NCBI GenBank assembly: GCA_942491975.1
Contig: CALOCY010000004.1
Coordinates: forward strand, 620,001 to 684,000
Reading direction: 5' to 3'
Length of the DNA: 64,000 bases
Origin: CALOCY01 sp942491975
GTDB lineage: Bacteria; Bacteroidota; Bacteroidia; Bacteroidales; Prolixibacteraceae
Position numbers and translations under genes: made by a program. This document shows, piece after piece, positions 1 through 10,373 of this stretch; position 1 is the stretch's first letter, and every line of letters begins with the position of its first letter. The notes under the pieces are model-generated. The model saw only the letters and a list, made by a program, of their open reading frames with translations. It searched no databases and was not told the DNA's origin.

Positions 1-2
1 AT

Positions 3-1004
3 AACTTTATCAGTGCCTCAGGTGATATTTTTGCATTGATTATTGCCCTGCTCATCGCAGCGTTTTTATTCAGAAGAATCTTCATGAATATTAAACGCTT
101 TGGCGGTGCCGAAATGAAGCACAAATCGCATGTTGATGCCAATATTGCACTTACGTTAATCCTATTCTTAATGGTTACCCTTCTGGGGATGAATGCTTTT
201 TATGTAGCTGCAGCAAATCATGCAGGACATGAAATCTATGGTGTTTTTCCTGTGGGTGTAATGATTGCCGGATGGTTGGGTAACCTCTCTGCCGGGCAAC
301 TGCACTTGTGGCACGAAATAAACTGGTGGGGACATATTCTGGCCATCTTCTTTTTTGCCAACTATCTTCCCTACTCAAAACACTTCCACGTATTTATGTC
401 TGTTCCCAATGTATTTCTGAGCAATCTCAATCCATTAGGAAAAATGACCAACATGGAAAACATTACCAAAGAGGTAAAATTAATGCTTGATCCGGAAGCA
501 GCTTTTGCTGATGCCCAGGAAGAGGAAAATGTAGAGCGTTTTGGGGTGCTGGATGCTGAAGATGTAACCTGGAAAAACTACTTCGACTCATTGGCCTGTA
601 CCCAGTGTGGGAGATGTACATCGGTATGTCCGGCCAATACTACGGGCAAAGCACTCTCGCCACGTAAAGTGATGATGGACTTAAGGGAAAGAATGAAAGA
701 AAAAGGGCCGAAACTGGCAAAAGACAGTGCATTCTCTGATGGTAAATCTTTAATCAATGATTATGTCTCGAAAGAAGAACTTTGGGCATGTACCACATGT
801 AATGCCTGTGCGCAGGAATGTCCGATAAACATCAATCAACCGGCACTGATTCTCGATATGCGCAGGTATCTGGTAATGGAAGAATCTGCTGCTCCCGGTG
901 AACTGAATCAGATATTCTCGAACATTGAGAACAATGGTGCACCCTGGCAATTTGCACAAGATGACCGCATGCTGTGGGCAGAGGAACTGTATCTCAACAA
1001 ATAA
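3..1004 (+). CDS. Membrane-anchored (Fe-S) oxidoreductase, HdrD/GlpC-like, 5' truncated
   Basis: The reading frame is open from the left edge, so the true start lies outside the window; the first visible codons already encode a hydrophobic helix. The visible part has about four membrane segments in its first 130 residues, with several His residues near the last one that could bind heme. A soluble ferredoxin-like domain follows with two 4Fe-4S motifs, CTQCGRC..CP and CTTCNAC..CP. This layout (nitrate-reductase-gamma-like membrane part plus dicluster domain) is typical of redox proteins that pass electrons from ETF or CCG proteins to quinone. The next gene starts 20 bp downstream, followed by an acyl-CoA dehydrogenase, so a role in acyl-CoA electron transfer is inferred from context. 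ETF genes, if present, would be to the left of the window. Confidence 0.85.
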   Translation, partial: NFISASGDIFALIIALLIAAFLFRRIFMNIKRFGGAEMKHKSHVDANIALTLILFLMVTLLGMNAFYVAAANHAGHEIYGVFPVGVMIAGWLGNLSAGQLHLWHEINWWGHILAIFFFANYLPYSKHFHVFMSVPNVFLSNLNPLGKMTNMENITKEVKLMLDPEAAFADAQEEENVERFGVLDAEDVTWKNYFDSLACTQCGRCTSVCPANTTGKALSPRKVMMDLRERMKEKGPKLAKDSAFSDGKSLINDYVSKEELWACTTCNACAQECPININQPALILDMRRYLVMEESAAPGELNQIFSNIENNGAPWQFAQDDRMLWAEELYLNK

Positions 1005-1024
1005 TACTGTAAATTCTGAGACGT

Positions 1025-1825
1025 ATGGAGTCAACAAAAATAAAAATAGAAGTACCTGTAATGGCCGACTTGCTGGCCAAAGGGGAAAACCCGGAATACC
1101 TCTTGTGGATAGGAAGTGCCGGGGCATTTGACGACCGCTATAAAAATGTAACACGGGCATTTGTCAAAATACTGACCCATTTGGGAATCAACTACGCTGT
1201 TTTGGGAACCGAAGAATCTTCTAGTGGGGATATTGCACGGAGGGCAGGAAATGAAATGCTTTTCCAAATGCAGGCGTTGATGAACATTGAAATACTGAAT
1301 GGGTATGAGGTGAAAAAAATAATCACCTGTGATCCGCATGTATACAACACCTTCAAAAATGAGTATCCCGATTACGGTGGTAACTACGAGGTTATTCATC
1401 ACACACAATTTTTGAAACAATTGATTGATGAAGGTAAACTGAACCTGAATACGGATGCATTGAACGGAAAAACAATTACCTATCACGATCCGTGCTATCT
1501 GGGACGTGCCAACGGTGAATACAGTACACCGCGGAAGGTGCTTCATGCGCTATCTTCAAATCTGGTTGAAATGAAACGCAACAAAAGCTTTGCGCTCTGT
1601 TGTGGTGCCGGAGGTGGTCAAATGTTTAAAGAAGCCGAGAAAGGTGATAAAGAAATATTTATTGAACGCACCGAAGAGGCATTGGAAACCGGGGCTGACA
1701 TCATCGCAACGGCTTGTCCGTACTGCATGGTTATGATGACTGATGGATTGAAATATACCAACAAGGAAGAAGAAATTAAAAACTATGACATCTCAGAGCT
1801 GATCGCACTGGCACTGGGGTTATAA
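1025..1825 (+). CDS. (Fe-S)-binding protein with CCG domains (HdrB/LutA-like)
   Basis: A 266-residue soluble protein. The second half holds a clear cysteine-rich CCG domain: HDPCYLGR, then CCGAGGGQ, then CPYC. The first half has a weaker version around the CDPHVYNTF segment. CCG domains bind a 4Fe-4S cluster in heterodisulfide reductase HdrB and related oxidoreductases. It lies 20 bp after the membrane Fe-S protein and 30 bp before the acyl-CoA dehydrogenase, all on the same strand, so the three probably form one operon and one electron path. The natural acceptor (quinone or a disulfide) cannot be told from sequence. Confidence 0.85.
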   Translation: MESTKIKIEVPVMADLLAKGENPEYLLWIGSAGAFDDRYKNVTRAFVKILTHLGINYAVLGTEESSSGDIARRAGNEMLFQMQALMNIEILNGYEVKKIITCDPHVYNTFKNEYPDYGGNYEVIHHTQFLKQLIDEGKLNLNTDALNGKTITYHDPCYLGRANGEYSTPRKVLHALSSNLVEMKRNKSFALCCGAGGGQMFKEAEKGDKEIFIERTEEALETGADIIATACPYCMVMMTDGLKYTNKEEEIKNYDISELIALALGL

Positions 1826-1855
1826 AACCGAAAACCAAATAAAACTAAAATAGTT

Positions 1856-3631
1856 ATGGAAAGAGTAGTTAAGGGTGGTGAATTCATGATCAATGAAATT
1901 GAAGCCAATGACATTTTTATCCCTGAAGAATTTGACGAAGAACAACGAATGATTGCTGACACATGCCGCGACTTTCTGGATACGGAAATAATGCCCAATC
2001 TGGATAAGATTGATGCGCAGGAAAACAATATTGCCAGAGATTTGCTGGGTAAGGCTGGTGAATTGGGATTATTGGGTATTTCAGTGCCTGAAGAACTGGA
2101 AGGATTTGGACAATCGTTTGTGACGTCAATGTTGGCAAGTGAAGTAATGGGAGCGGCTTACTCCTTTACTGTAATCTATTCATGTCACACAGGTATTGGT
2201 TCAATGCCCATCTTGTACTTTGGGAATGAAGAACAAAAACAAAAATATATACCCAAACTGGCTACAGGTAAATCGGTTGGTGCATACTGTTTGACCGAGC
2301 CGGGAGCAGGCTCTGATGCTAACTCGGGAAAAACAAAAGCCACACTATCTGAAGATGGTAAACACTACATCCTCAATGGACAGAAAATGTGGATAACCAA
2401 TGCCGGTTTTGCCGATGTATTCACCGTATTTGCAAAAATAGACAACGACCGTGTATTGAGTGCATTCATTGTTGAACGCGACTTCCCCGGAATATCTTTC
2501 AACCCGGAAGAAAAGAAAATGGGTATCAAAGGGTCATCAACCCGCCAGATCTTCTTTGAAGACTGTAAAGTGCCGGTAGAAAACCTATTGGGTCGCCGTG
2601 GTGCCGGTTTCCGTATTGCACTGAATATTTTGCACATGGGACGTATTAAGTTAGGTGGTAATGTAATTGGTGCGGCAAAAATGGCTATTGACCAATCGGT
2701 AAACTATGCTAACGAACGCAAACAATTTGGCACACTGATATCTTCATTTGGTACCATTAAGCATAAACTGGCAGAGCAGGCCATTAAAGTATTTGCTCAC
2801 GAATCGGCTACATACCGTACAAGCAGGAATGTTGATGAGCACGTTGATTCGCTTATTGACAAAATGAATAAGGAAGAAGCCATTGTAGAAGCATTTCAGG
2901 AGTTTGCTACAGAAGCTGCCATCCTCAAAGTATTTGGTTCGGAAGCACTTGATTATATCGTTGATGAAGGTGTGCAGATTCATGGTGGAATGGGATTCTC
3001 TGCAGAAATGCCTATCGAGCGTGGTTATCGCGACTCAAGAATCAACCGCATTTTTGAAGGCACTAACGAAATTAATAAGATACTGGTTGTTGACACTACG
3101 TTAAAACGTGGAGCTAAAGGTGTTATTCCACTATTTGAAGAAGCTCAAAAAGTGGTTGACGAACTGGATGCACTTATTGCCAATAAAGAAAAGACAGCAG
3201 GCTATTATGCAGGAAAACTGGCTGCGGTAAAGAACTTTAAAAGAGTAGCATTGCTGCTTTCGCATTATGCTTCTGAAACGTTTAAACGTGGACTTGTACA
3301 CGAGCAGGAAGTACTCAATAACATCTCAGATATAATGATGAATCTGTATGTGGCTGAATCAATGATTCTGAGGGTACAGAAAATGGAAGCGATGAAAGGC
3401 GAGGATACTGTCAGGCTGTATAAGGACATGGTGAATGTATTTGTATACGATGCTGCCGGGATTATTCGTAAAGCAGGTTTAGATGCAGTGAACTCATTTG
3501 CCGAAGGTGATGTTTATAATACACTCATAAAGGCGGTTAAAACCTTTACCTGTGTTGAGGGTGTGAATGTAAAAGAAGCCCGTCGTAATATTGCTAACTA
3601 TATAATTGAAGAAAATAAATATCCGTTCTAG
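1856..3631 (+). CDS. Acyl-CoA dehydrogenase with C-terminal extension
   Basis: An FAD-dependent acyl-CoA dehydrogenase of 591 residues, against about 380 for the short-chain enzymes. Recognisable parts are YCLTEPGAGSDA (flavin/substrate loop), WITNAGFADVF, the Arg-rich HGGMGFSAEMPIERGYRD segment and IFEGTNEI, which carries the glutamate typical of the active-site region. The last ~190 residues form an extra helical domain, as in VLCAD/ACAD9-like enzymes. The ATG at 1856 is preferred because the peptide KGGEF just before an alternative ATG at 1886 is, as I recall, conserved in Bacteroidota relatives. It likely donates electrons to ETF and then to the two Fe-S proteins upstream. Chain-length specificity is not predictable here. 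Confidence 0.92.
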   Translation: MERVVKGGEFMINEIEANDIFIPEEFDEEQRMIADTCRDFLDTEIMPNLDKIDAQENNIARDLLGKAGELGLLGISVPEELEGFGQSFVTSMLASEVMGAAYSFTVIYSCHTGIGSMPILYFGNEEQKQKYIPKLATGKSVGAYCLTEPGAGSDANSGKTKATLSEDGKHYILNGQKMWITNAGFADVFTVFAKIDNDRVLSAFIVERDFPGISFNPEEKKMGIKGSSTRQIFFEDCKVPVENLLGRRGAGFRIALNILHMGRIKLGGNVIGAAKMAIDQSVNYANERKQFGTLISSFGTIKHKLAEQAIKVFAHESATYRTSRNVDEHVDSLIDKMNKEEAIVEAFQEFATEAAILKVFGSEALDYIVDEGVQIHGGMGFSAEMPIERGYRDSRINRIFEGTNEINKILVVDTTLKRGAKGVIPLFEEAQKVVDELDALIANKEKTAGYYAGKLAAVKNFKRVALLLSHYASETFKRGLVHEQEVLNNISDIMMNLYVAESMILRVQKMEAMKGEDTVRLYKDMVNVFVYDAAGIIRKAGLDAVNSFAEGDVYNTLIKAVKTFTCVEGVNVKEARRNIANYIIEENKYPF

Positions 3632-3653
3632 GGATTTATACAATTATATAATA

Positions 3654-3867
3654 AGAAACTGTTTGAATTTGTTTTTGAGATAGATTTTTAATGGATTAAG
3701 TACTCATACAAGGCAAAATTGACGCGAAATGACCAACGGGAATTCGCAAACACCTTAAAAAGTCAATAATATTGTGAGCAATAGCATCGCTATTTAAGGA
3801 GATTTTAACGCAGAATGAGGGCTTAAGGCGCAAAAAGATGCCAAAGGATAAAATCAAAACAGTTTCT
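3654..3867. repeat. MITE-like inverted-repeat element, copy 1 (214 bp)
   Basis: This stretch begins with AGAAACTGTTT and ends with AAACAGTTTCT, forming imperfect terminal inverted repeats that extend about 20 bp inward. It contains no gene. A second copy lies at 41758-41919; the two are closely similar except for about 52 bp present only here (around 3733-3785). In both places the element sits directly after a gene's stop codon and ahead of a hairpin terminator. Confidence 0.7.
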
Positions 3868-3899
3868 AAAGAAACAGAACAAGATTTTTGTCATAATAA

Positions 3900-3934
3900 C
3901 ACAAAGGCTCTCCCAACGGAGGGTCTTTGTTGTG
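3900..3934 (+). terminator. Hairpin after the acyl-CoA dehydrogenase operon
   Basis: An imperfect stem of CACAAAGGCTCTCC against GGAGGGTCTTTGTTGTG with a short loop. It is not followed by a T-tract on the + strand, so termination strength is doubtful. Apart from the inverted-repeat element and one copy of a 26-bp direct repeat (3953-3978), I see nothing else in the 3632-4128 gap. Confidence 0.45.
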
Positions 3935-3952
3935 CAAAAGAAAATCATTTTC

Positions 3953-3978
3953 TTCTTTCTGTTAATCAGCTGGTTATG
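3953..3978 (+). repeat. 26-bp direct repeat, left copy
   Basis: The sequence starting TTCTTTCTG and ending TGGTTATG matches 7948-7973 at 23 of 26 positions. The two copies bracket the subtilase gene, and the right copy sits just upstream of the rRNA promoters. It may be a shared upstream promoter element or the scar of an insertion. Confidence 0.5.
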
Positions 3979-4128
3979 AGGTATTCTAGAAAAACATTTT
4001 AAAAAGATTGTAAGAGTTTTGGAGAGTGATATAGAAAAGTTTAAACTTGCGACTTCTTTTTAAGAAGTGAGGTGATTGAAAATAAAATTACTGTTTTTTG
4101 ACTAAAAATCGTTTATAATATTTTAACT

Positions 4129-7100
4129 ATGACTGTTTTAAATTTTAAGCAAAATATAACTTTTTTGCTGTTCTTATTGTTTAGTTTTCCATCTGTTTAT
4201 GGGTTTTCAAAAGATAATGTGCATAAGAATGAGAATTTGTATATTGTCGAGTTTGTTGCTAAGCCACTGATTGATTGCAAGGATAATCTTAAAAATAATC
4301 GGCTTTACGATTCAAAAGAAATACTAAAAAGATTTAATCAGGATTTTCAACGATTTTCTGGAAAAGAGAGTCTTAAATCAAGTTCGATTACTCCAAAAAT
4401 TAGATGCCAATATTACAAACTCTTATCAGGAGTTTCTTTGGAGGCGGATTCAAGTATGATATCAAAAATAAAAACGCTTCCCTATGTGAAAAGAATATAT
4501 GTAGCGCCTGAAATTTGGCTTGAAAAACAGCAGGCGACTCAGCAAGTAACAGCTACTGATTTTTTAGAACAAACAAAAATCCGGGAATTTTCAGAAAAAC
4601 ATAATCTTTCAGGGAAAAATATAAAAATAGGATTAATTGATTCTGGCGTAGATTATACACATCCTGATCTAGGGGGGGGGATTGGTGATGGATATAAGGT
4701 TATTGGAGGATACGATTATATTGATAATGATGATGACCCTATGGATATAATGGGACATGGGACTGCTTGTGCAGGTATAATTGTGGGAGAAGGAACAATT
4801 AATGGTGTTGCTCCGGATGCTAAAATATATGCATATCGGATGTTTAATGATGAAGGACAAGGAGACTGGGATGCTTTTCTAAAATCTCTTGAAGCTTGTT
4901 TGGATCCCAATAACGATGATTTATTTGATGATAAAGTTGATATTGTGTCATTAAGTGTACAGTCGACTGGAAGCACAAACGAAAGCTTTGATGTTATTAG
5001 ACGATTAGTTGAGAATGATGTTATTGTTATAACAATTGCAGGAAATTATAGTACCCAGCTTGAAGATGTTACATACCCGGGACGTATTTTTGAAACGTTG
5101 ACAGTAGGTTCTGTTGATGGATTTAATGAGGTTTCATGGTTTTCAGGAAGAGGTTCAATGCGACCTAATCAGATTAAACCCGATGTGCTTGCTCCGGGGG
5201 AAAATATATATACAACAGGCTTAAACAATAGTTTCAATGAAGAGTATGGAACCTCAATGGCAGCTCCAATTGTAGCAGGTTTTGCTGCTTTGTTGAAAGA
5301 GATGAGCCCATTAGTAAATAATGTTGATATAAAATCAATCATTTGCCAAAGCACAGATACATTAACTGATGCATCCGTATTTTTCCAAGGGCATGGACAA
5401 ATCAATGCATTGAAGGCTGAAAACATTAGTACCACGATTAATATTCCGCGTATTAACTTGGGAGTAGATTCTTTAGATGCTGATCAAGCTTATACCGTAA
5501 CTAAAACCTTTTTGTTAAAAAATATATCAGGATTAGAGCAGGAATATAATTATGTAGCTCCGTCAGATCAACCCAATGGCATTGAAATGACTCTTGATAA
5601 AGAGACTTTTTCTTTAGCTTCTTTTGAAAGCATTGAAGTTGAATTGACGATGAGAGTGGTAAATAGTTTTTTCCCACTTGAACAAGAAGAGACCGCAAAT
5701 TATCATATAGGGAGTTTATACTTTGAGGTAAATAATAATGATACGTTGAAGGTGCCATGGCATTTCAAAAGAACCGGAACCATAAAGATTCAAATGGACG
5801 ATCAGTTACAAAAAGAGGCTATAATCTTATACAATGAAAACTATTCCAATGTTTTTGATTATTCATTTGCAGATAACATCGATAAAGAATTATCCTTGTC
5901 ACCTCCTCCGGGTATATATGATATTATTTACATTGCTGAAGACGAAACGGATAGTTATTTGTTTGTAGAAGAGCAAGTCAATTTTAACGAAAATATTCAG
6001 ATTAGTTTTGAGAAAGATTCAGCAAAGCATGACCTTTCACTTCAGGGATTTACGACTGATAATCAGAATATTCCTCCTGATTCCGATGCTAATCGCTATC
6101 TATTGGAATTACCACTTACTGAATTTTCTCTAGGAAATGGTTCATTCACGGAGGAAATGCGGATTGTTATTGGAAGAAAGGGGCTTCTAAGGTGTTCAGA
6201 AGTATCAGATAGGTATGAAATTATTGGAGCAAAATATGATTTTGATCCAAACACAAACGAATTGTGTTTTGTTGATTTCCCTTCTCTTAAAGGAATCCAT
6301 AAAGATACTGTACTTACTCAGATAGCTCCTTTTGTGAGCTTTCCCATAAAGCTTTATGGAGACGGGAATATGGCTTCTTTAAGTATATATTTACAACCTA
6401 GTTTGGCAAATCCAATTTTACCCAATAAGCTTGATTTGGCAACGAAGCAATTTAATACGGAAACATTGAAGTGGGATGGTCTTTTTTCATATAGTCGTTC
6501 AAAGGAGGATAGGCAAGTTATGACTTTTTATACCGAGTTTGATACATACACGTCACATAGGTATACTACTTCTTTTCTTGAAATGTCTGGAGATTCCATC
6601 ACATTTCTTACTGCACCGCTTTACAATAGTCCTGGAGCATATTATTCTACACCTGATGAAACAATGATATTAGGAAATGGAATTACAGTACCATCAGGCT
6701 TGATTTCAGGATCAAATAATTTCAGGATAGATTTTTTTGAAGCCCGGGGTGTCAATAGAGAGAGATATGGCCGGAAGAATATAAAGGTTTCAATTTTTAA
6801 CAATGATGGAATTCTTGAAGTAGAAGATGAAATACAAATATATACAGGACAAAAGACGTTTGATTTTACTCCTTCGCAGCATTATGTAGAGCTATCTAAT
6901 AATTACTATTTACAAGGGGTAGAAGGAGAAACAGTTTTGAGGGGATTCTTAAAAGGAGATAATTCTGATAGTTATTTGCCCCAATTGTTAAATTTTCAGG
7001 TTAGAAATCACAATGATATTCCTTCTCCTTGCCTTACTACAGGAGAAACAGGGAAAGTTATATTTTCATTGTATGATCAACATGAAATTTTGGTGGAAGA

Positions 7101-7866
7101 TTCCGTTAAAACATATTATAAATCAACTACATCTGATCAATGGTTACCACTTACTACAAAATATATTGGCAAGAATTTGCAATATAACATGGAATATCAT
7201 AGTGAGTTGCCAATAATAGAATCGGATACTGATACTTCTATTGATATTAAAATTGTTGCTGTTGATAATGGAAACAATAGACTTGAAGTGATTGTTAGTC
7301 CTGCATTTTTCATTGGGGCTCAGTCAAGAGATTATCTTTTAAATCTTGCTGCACTACGGGATACTACAATTATAAAAAATCAAACGTTGATACTCCCACT
7401 GTCTGTTGAGACTTATTTTGATGAATTTAACAATTATACTTTATCGGCGGCTTGTTCTTCGGAATTTGCCAATTGTGTTATTGAAAATGATACGCTTAAA
7501 GTTACACCTAGTCAGAATTGGACAGGGAGTGTGATTGTTAATGTAAAAGTTCAGGATAGGGATATATTTGATGAAGAAGATTTTGAACTTCATGTGGATT
7601 TTCCTAGCTCGGTAGATTTAGCTCAAGAAGGAGATTTTCTTGTTTTTCCAAATCCTTGTAAGGATAAGTTAAATGTTAGGATTCCAGAAAACATCAAAGT
7701 TGGAAGCATAAAAATTTACAACAGCTCAGGGATATTAGTCATTCAGAAACCTGTAAATGATAAAAAGCAAGTTAATTTTCATTTGAGTCAACTGTTGTCA
7801 GGAGTATATTACATTGTTTTTGAAGGATCAATATCGAACAAGGTTCTAAAATTTGTAAAAATATAA
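4129..7866 (+). CDS. Secreted subtilisin-like serine protease (S8) with type IX sorting domain
   Basis: A 1245-residue exported protease. A hydrophobic signal peptide spans about residues 5-25, and an inhibitor-like propeptide region runs to about 150. The S8 catalytic domain shows Asp171 (LIDSGVD), His210 (GHGTACAG), oxyanion Asn306 (AGN) and Ser376 (GTSMAAP). A long series of beta-rich domains follows. The last ~75 residues, from VFPNPCKDKLNVRIP to VLKFVKI, form a type IX secretion (Por) sorting domain, so the protein is expected on the surface or outside the cell. Codon use is visibly more A+T-rich than in the neighbours, suggesting transfer or weak codon selection. A run of nine G lies just after the Asp171 motif (4672-4680). 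It stands alone between two operons. Confidence 0.93.
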   Translation: MTVLNFKQNITFLLFLLFSFPSVYGFSKDNVHKNENLYIVEFVAKPLIDCKDNLKNNRLYDSKEILKRFNQDFQRFSGKESLKSSSITPKIRCQYYKLLSGVSLEADSSMISKIKTLPYVKRIYVAPEIWLEKQQATQQVTATDFLEQTKIREFSEKHNLSGKNIKIGLIDSGVDYTHPDLGGGIGDGYKVIGGYDYIDNDDDPMDIMGHGTACAGIIVGEGTINGVAPDAKIYAYRMFNDEGQGDWDAFLKSLEACLDPNNDDLFDDKVDIVSLSVQSTGSTNESFDVIRRLVENDVIVITIAGNYSTQLEDVTYPGRIFETLTVGSVDGFNEVSWFSGRGSMRPNQIKPDVLAPGENIYTTGLNNSFNEEYGTSMAAPIVAGFAALLKEMSPLVNNVDIKSIICQSTDTLTDASVFFQGHGQINALKAENISTTINIPRINLGVDSLDADQAYTVTKTFLLKNISGLEQEYNYVAPSDQPNGIEMTLDKETFSLASFESIEVELTMRVVNSFFPLEQEETANYHIGSLYFEVNNNDTLKVPWHFKRTGTIKIQMDDQLQKEAIILYNENYSNVFDYSFADNIDKELSLSPPPGIYDIIYIAEDETDSYLFVEEQVNFNENIQISFEKDSAKHDLSLQGFTTDNQNIPPDSDANRYLLELPLTEFSLGNGSFTEEMRIVIGRKGLLRCSEVSDRYEIIGAKYDFDPNTNELCFVDFPSLKGIHKDTVLTQIAPFVSFPIKLYGDGNMASLSIYLQPSLANPILPNKLDLATKQFNTETLKWDGLFSYSRSKEDRQVMTFYTEFDTYTSHRYTTSFLEMSGDSITFLTAPLYNSPGAYYSTPDETMILGNGITVPSGLISGSNNFRIDFFEARGVNRERYGRKNIKVSIFNNDGILEVEDEIQIYTGQKTFDFTPSQHYVELSNNYYLQGVEGETVLRGFLKGDNSDSYLPQLLNFQVRNHNDIPSPCLTTGETGKVIFSLYDQHEILVEDSVKTYYKSTTSDQWLPLTTKYIGKNLQYNMEYHSELPIIESDTDTSIDIKIVAVDNGNNRLEVIVSPAFFIGAQSRDYLLNLAALRDTTIIKNQTLILPLSVETYFDEFNNYTLSAACSSEFANCVIENDTLKVTPSQNWTGSVIVNVKVQDRDIFDEEDFELHVDFPSSVDLAQEGDFLVFPNPCKDKLNVRIPENIKVGSIKIYNSSGILVIQKPVNDKKQVNFHLSQLLSGVYYIVFEGSISNKVLKFVKI

Positions 7867-7875
7867 AAGTTAAAG

Positions 7876-7904
7876 AAAGGCTGTGTTTTTTAATGCAGCC
7901 TTTT
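7876..7904 (+). terminator. Terminator of the subtilase gene
   Basis: The stem AAAGGCTG/CAGCCTTT has a 12-nt loop and is followed by TGATTTTT. It starts 10 bp after the stop codon. Confidence 0.75.
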
Positions 7905-7947
7905 GATTTTTCAAAGAAATAAATGGCAGTATTCTTAGGGATGATTT

Positions 7948-7973
7948 TTCTTTCTGATTATCAGTTGGTTATG
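7948..7973 (+). repeat. 26-bp direct repeat, right copy
   Basis: Matches 3953-3978 at 23 of 26 positions. Here it lies 40 bp upstream of rRNA promoter P1. Confidence 0.5.
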
Positions 7974-8012
7974 TAATGTTATAAAAAAAGATTAAAAAAA
8001 GGTTTAAAAAGG

Positions 8013-8044
8013 TTTGGCGGGTAAAATATGGAGTTCTATATTTG
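8013..8044 (+). promoter_or_regulatory. rRNA promoter P1
   Basis: TTTG at 8013-8016, a 20-bp spacer, then TATATTTG at 8037-8044. This matches the Bacteroidota primary-sigma pattern TTTG-N19/20-TAnnTTTG exactly. An A-rich stretch just upstream may act as an UP-like element. Confidence 0.8.
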
Positions 8045-8208
8045 CAACCGCTTTTGGGATATTTTAGGAAGCGCGGTTCTATCACAGGTATTGTATTTAA
8101 AGGCTTTTCGGGTTGTTTTGGATGGGTTAAAAACGGGCTGTTGTATTTTTAACACAGGGCTGTTTGGCGGTCAACCCCCCCCGGGGGTAAAAAAAAGATT
8201 AAAAAGTT

Positions 8209-8240
8209 CTTGCGGGGTAAAAAAAGGTGTTGTAGATTTG
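8209..8240 (+). promoter_or_regulatory. rRNA promoter P2
   Basis: CTTG at 8209-8212, a 20-bp spacer and TAGATTTG at 8233-8240. It has the same architecture as P1, 196 bp downstream and about 190 bp before 16S. Both are preceded by A/G-rich DNA and share a GCGGG(G)TAAAA core after the -33 box. A C8G5 block (8175-8187) lies between P1 and P2. Confidence 0.7.
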
Positions 8241-8313
8241 CGCCCACGTTTTAGAAAAAGCGATAACATTTTAGGCTGAGAAGCACTAAGGTGTACAAAG
8301 AGAAAAAAGACAC

Positions 8314-8322
8314 GTTCTTTGA
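8314..8322 (+). promoter_or_regulatory. boxA-like antitermination site in the 16S leader
   Basis: GTTCTTTGA resembles the rRNA boxA (Nus factor) element. The same nonamer recurs ahead of 23S at 10547-10555. Confidence 0.55.
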
Positions 8323-8331
8323 AAATATTGG

Positions 8332-8346
8332 AAGGTTTCGACACAA
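8332..8346 (+). other. 5' arm of the 16S processing stalk
   Basis: AAGGTTTCGACACAA can pair with TTGTGTCGAACCTT at 10007-10020 beyond the 16S 3' end. This is the long-range stem expected to be cut by RNase III. Confidence 0.65.
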
Positions 8347-8426
8347 AAATTAAATTGAATTAGAGTATTGTTGATTCCAATGAGATTTCGACTAGCGAGT
8401 CAGGAAAAGATTAACAAATTTCTTTT

Positions 8427-9951
<1,525 letters not shown>

Positions 9952-10146
9952 TGGAGCTTGCTAAGTTGGGATAGGGGTCAGCAATACGTTTTACGATTTG
10001 ATTTAATTGTGTCGAACCTTTTAAAAAATTAAAAAGGAGAATAACCCTGTCAGGTCCCTGCCAGGAATGAAAGTAACCTTGGGGGTTACAGCAAATAGCG
10101 TAGGTTGGTGAAGGGGTCAGGGACTAAATGAAAGGAAACATTACTT

Positions 10147-10220
10147 AGTCCCGTAGCTCAGCTGGTTAGAGCGCTACACTGATAATGTAGAGGTCCCCAG
10201 TTCAAGTCTGGGCGGGACTA
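10147..10220 (+). tRNA. tRNA-Ile (GAT)
   Basis: Acceptor AGTCCCG pairs with CGGGACT. The anticodon arm is CTACA-CTGATAA-TGTAG with anticodon GAT, and the T-arm contains GTTCAAGTC. CCA follows in the genome at 10221-10223. Confidence 0.97.
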
Positions 10221-10235
10221 CCATTACAAATGAAT

Positions 10236-10309
10236 GGGGGATTAGCTCAGTTGGCTAGAGCGCTTGATTTGCATTCAAGAGGTCATCGGTTCGACTCCGA
10301 TATTCTCCA
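10236..10309 (+). tRNA. tRNA-Ala (TGC)
   Basis: Acceptor GGGGGAT pairs with ATTCTCC, including two G-T wobbles. The anticodon arm is CTTGA-TTTGCAT-TCAAG with anticodon TGC, and the T-arm is ATCGG-TTCGACT-CCGAT. CCA is not encoded: CAAG follows the discriminator A. Confidence 0.96.
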
Positions 10310-10373
10310 CAAGAAATACAAGTCCAGTTAAAGGGATTGGCAAAAAGTTCTAAGAAACACGTACTGAAAGGAT

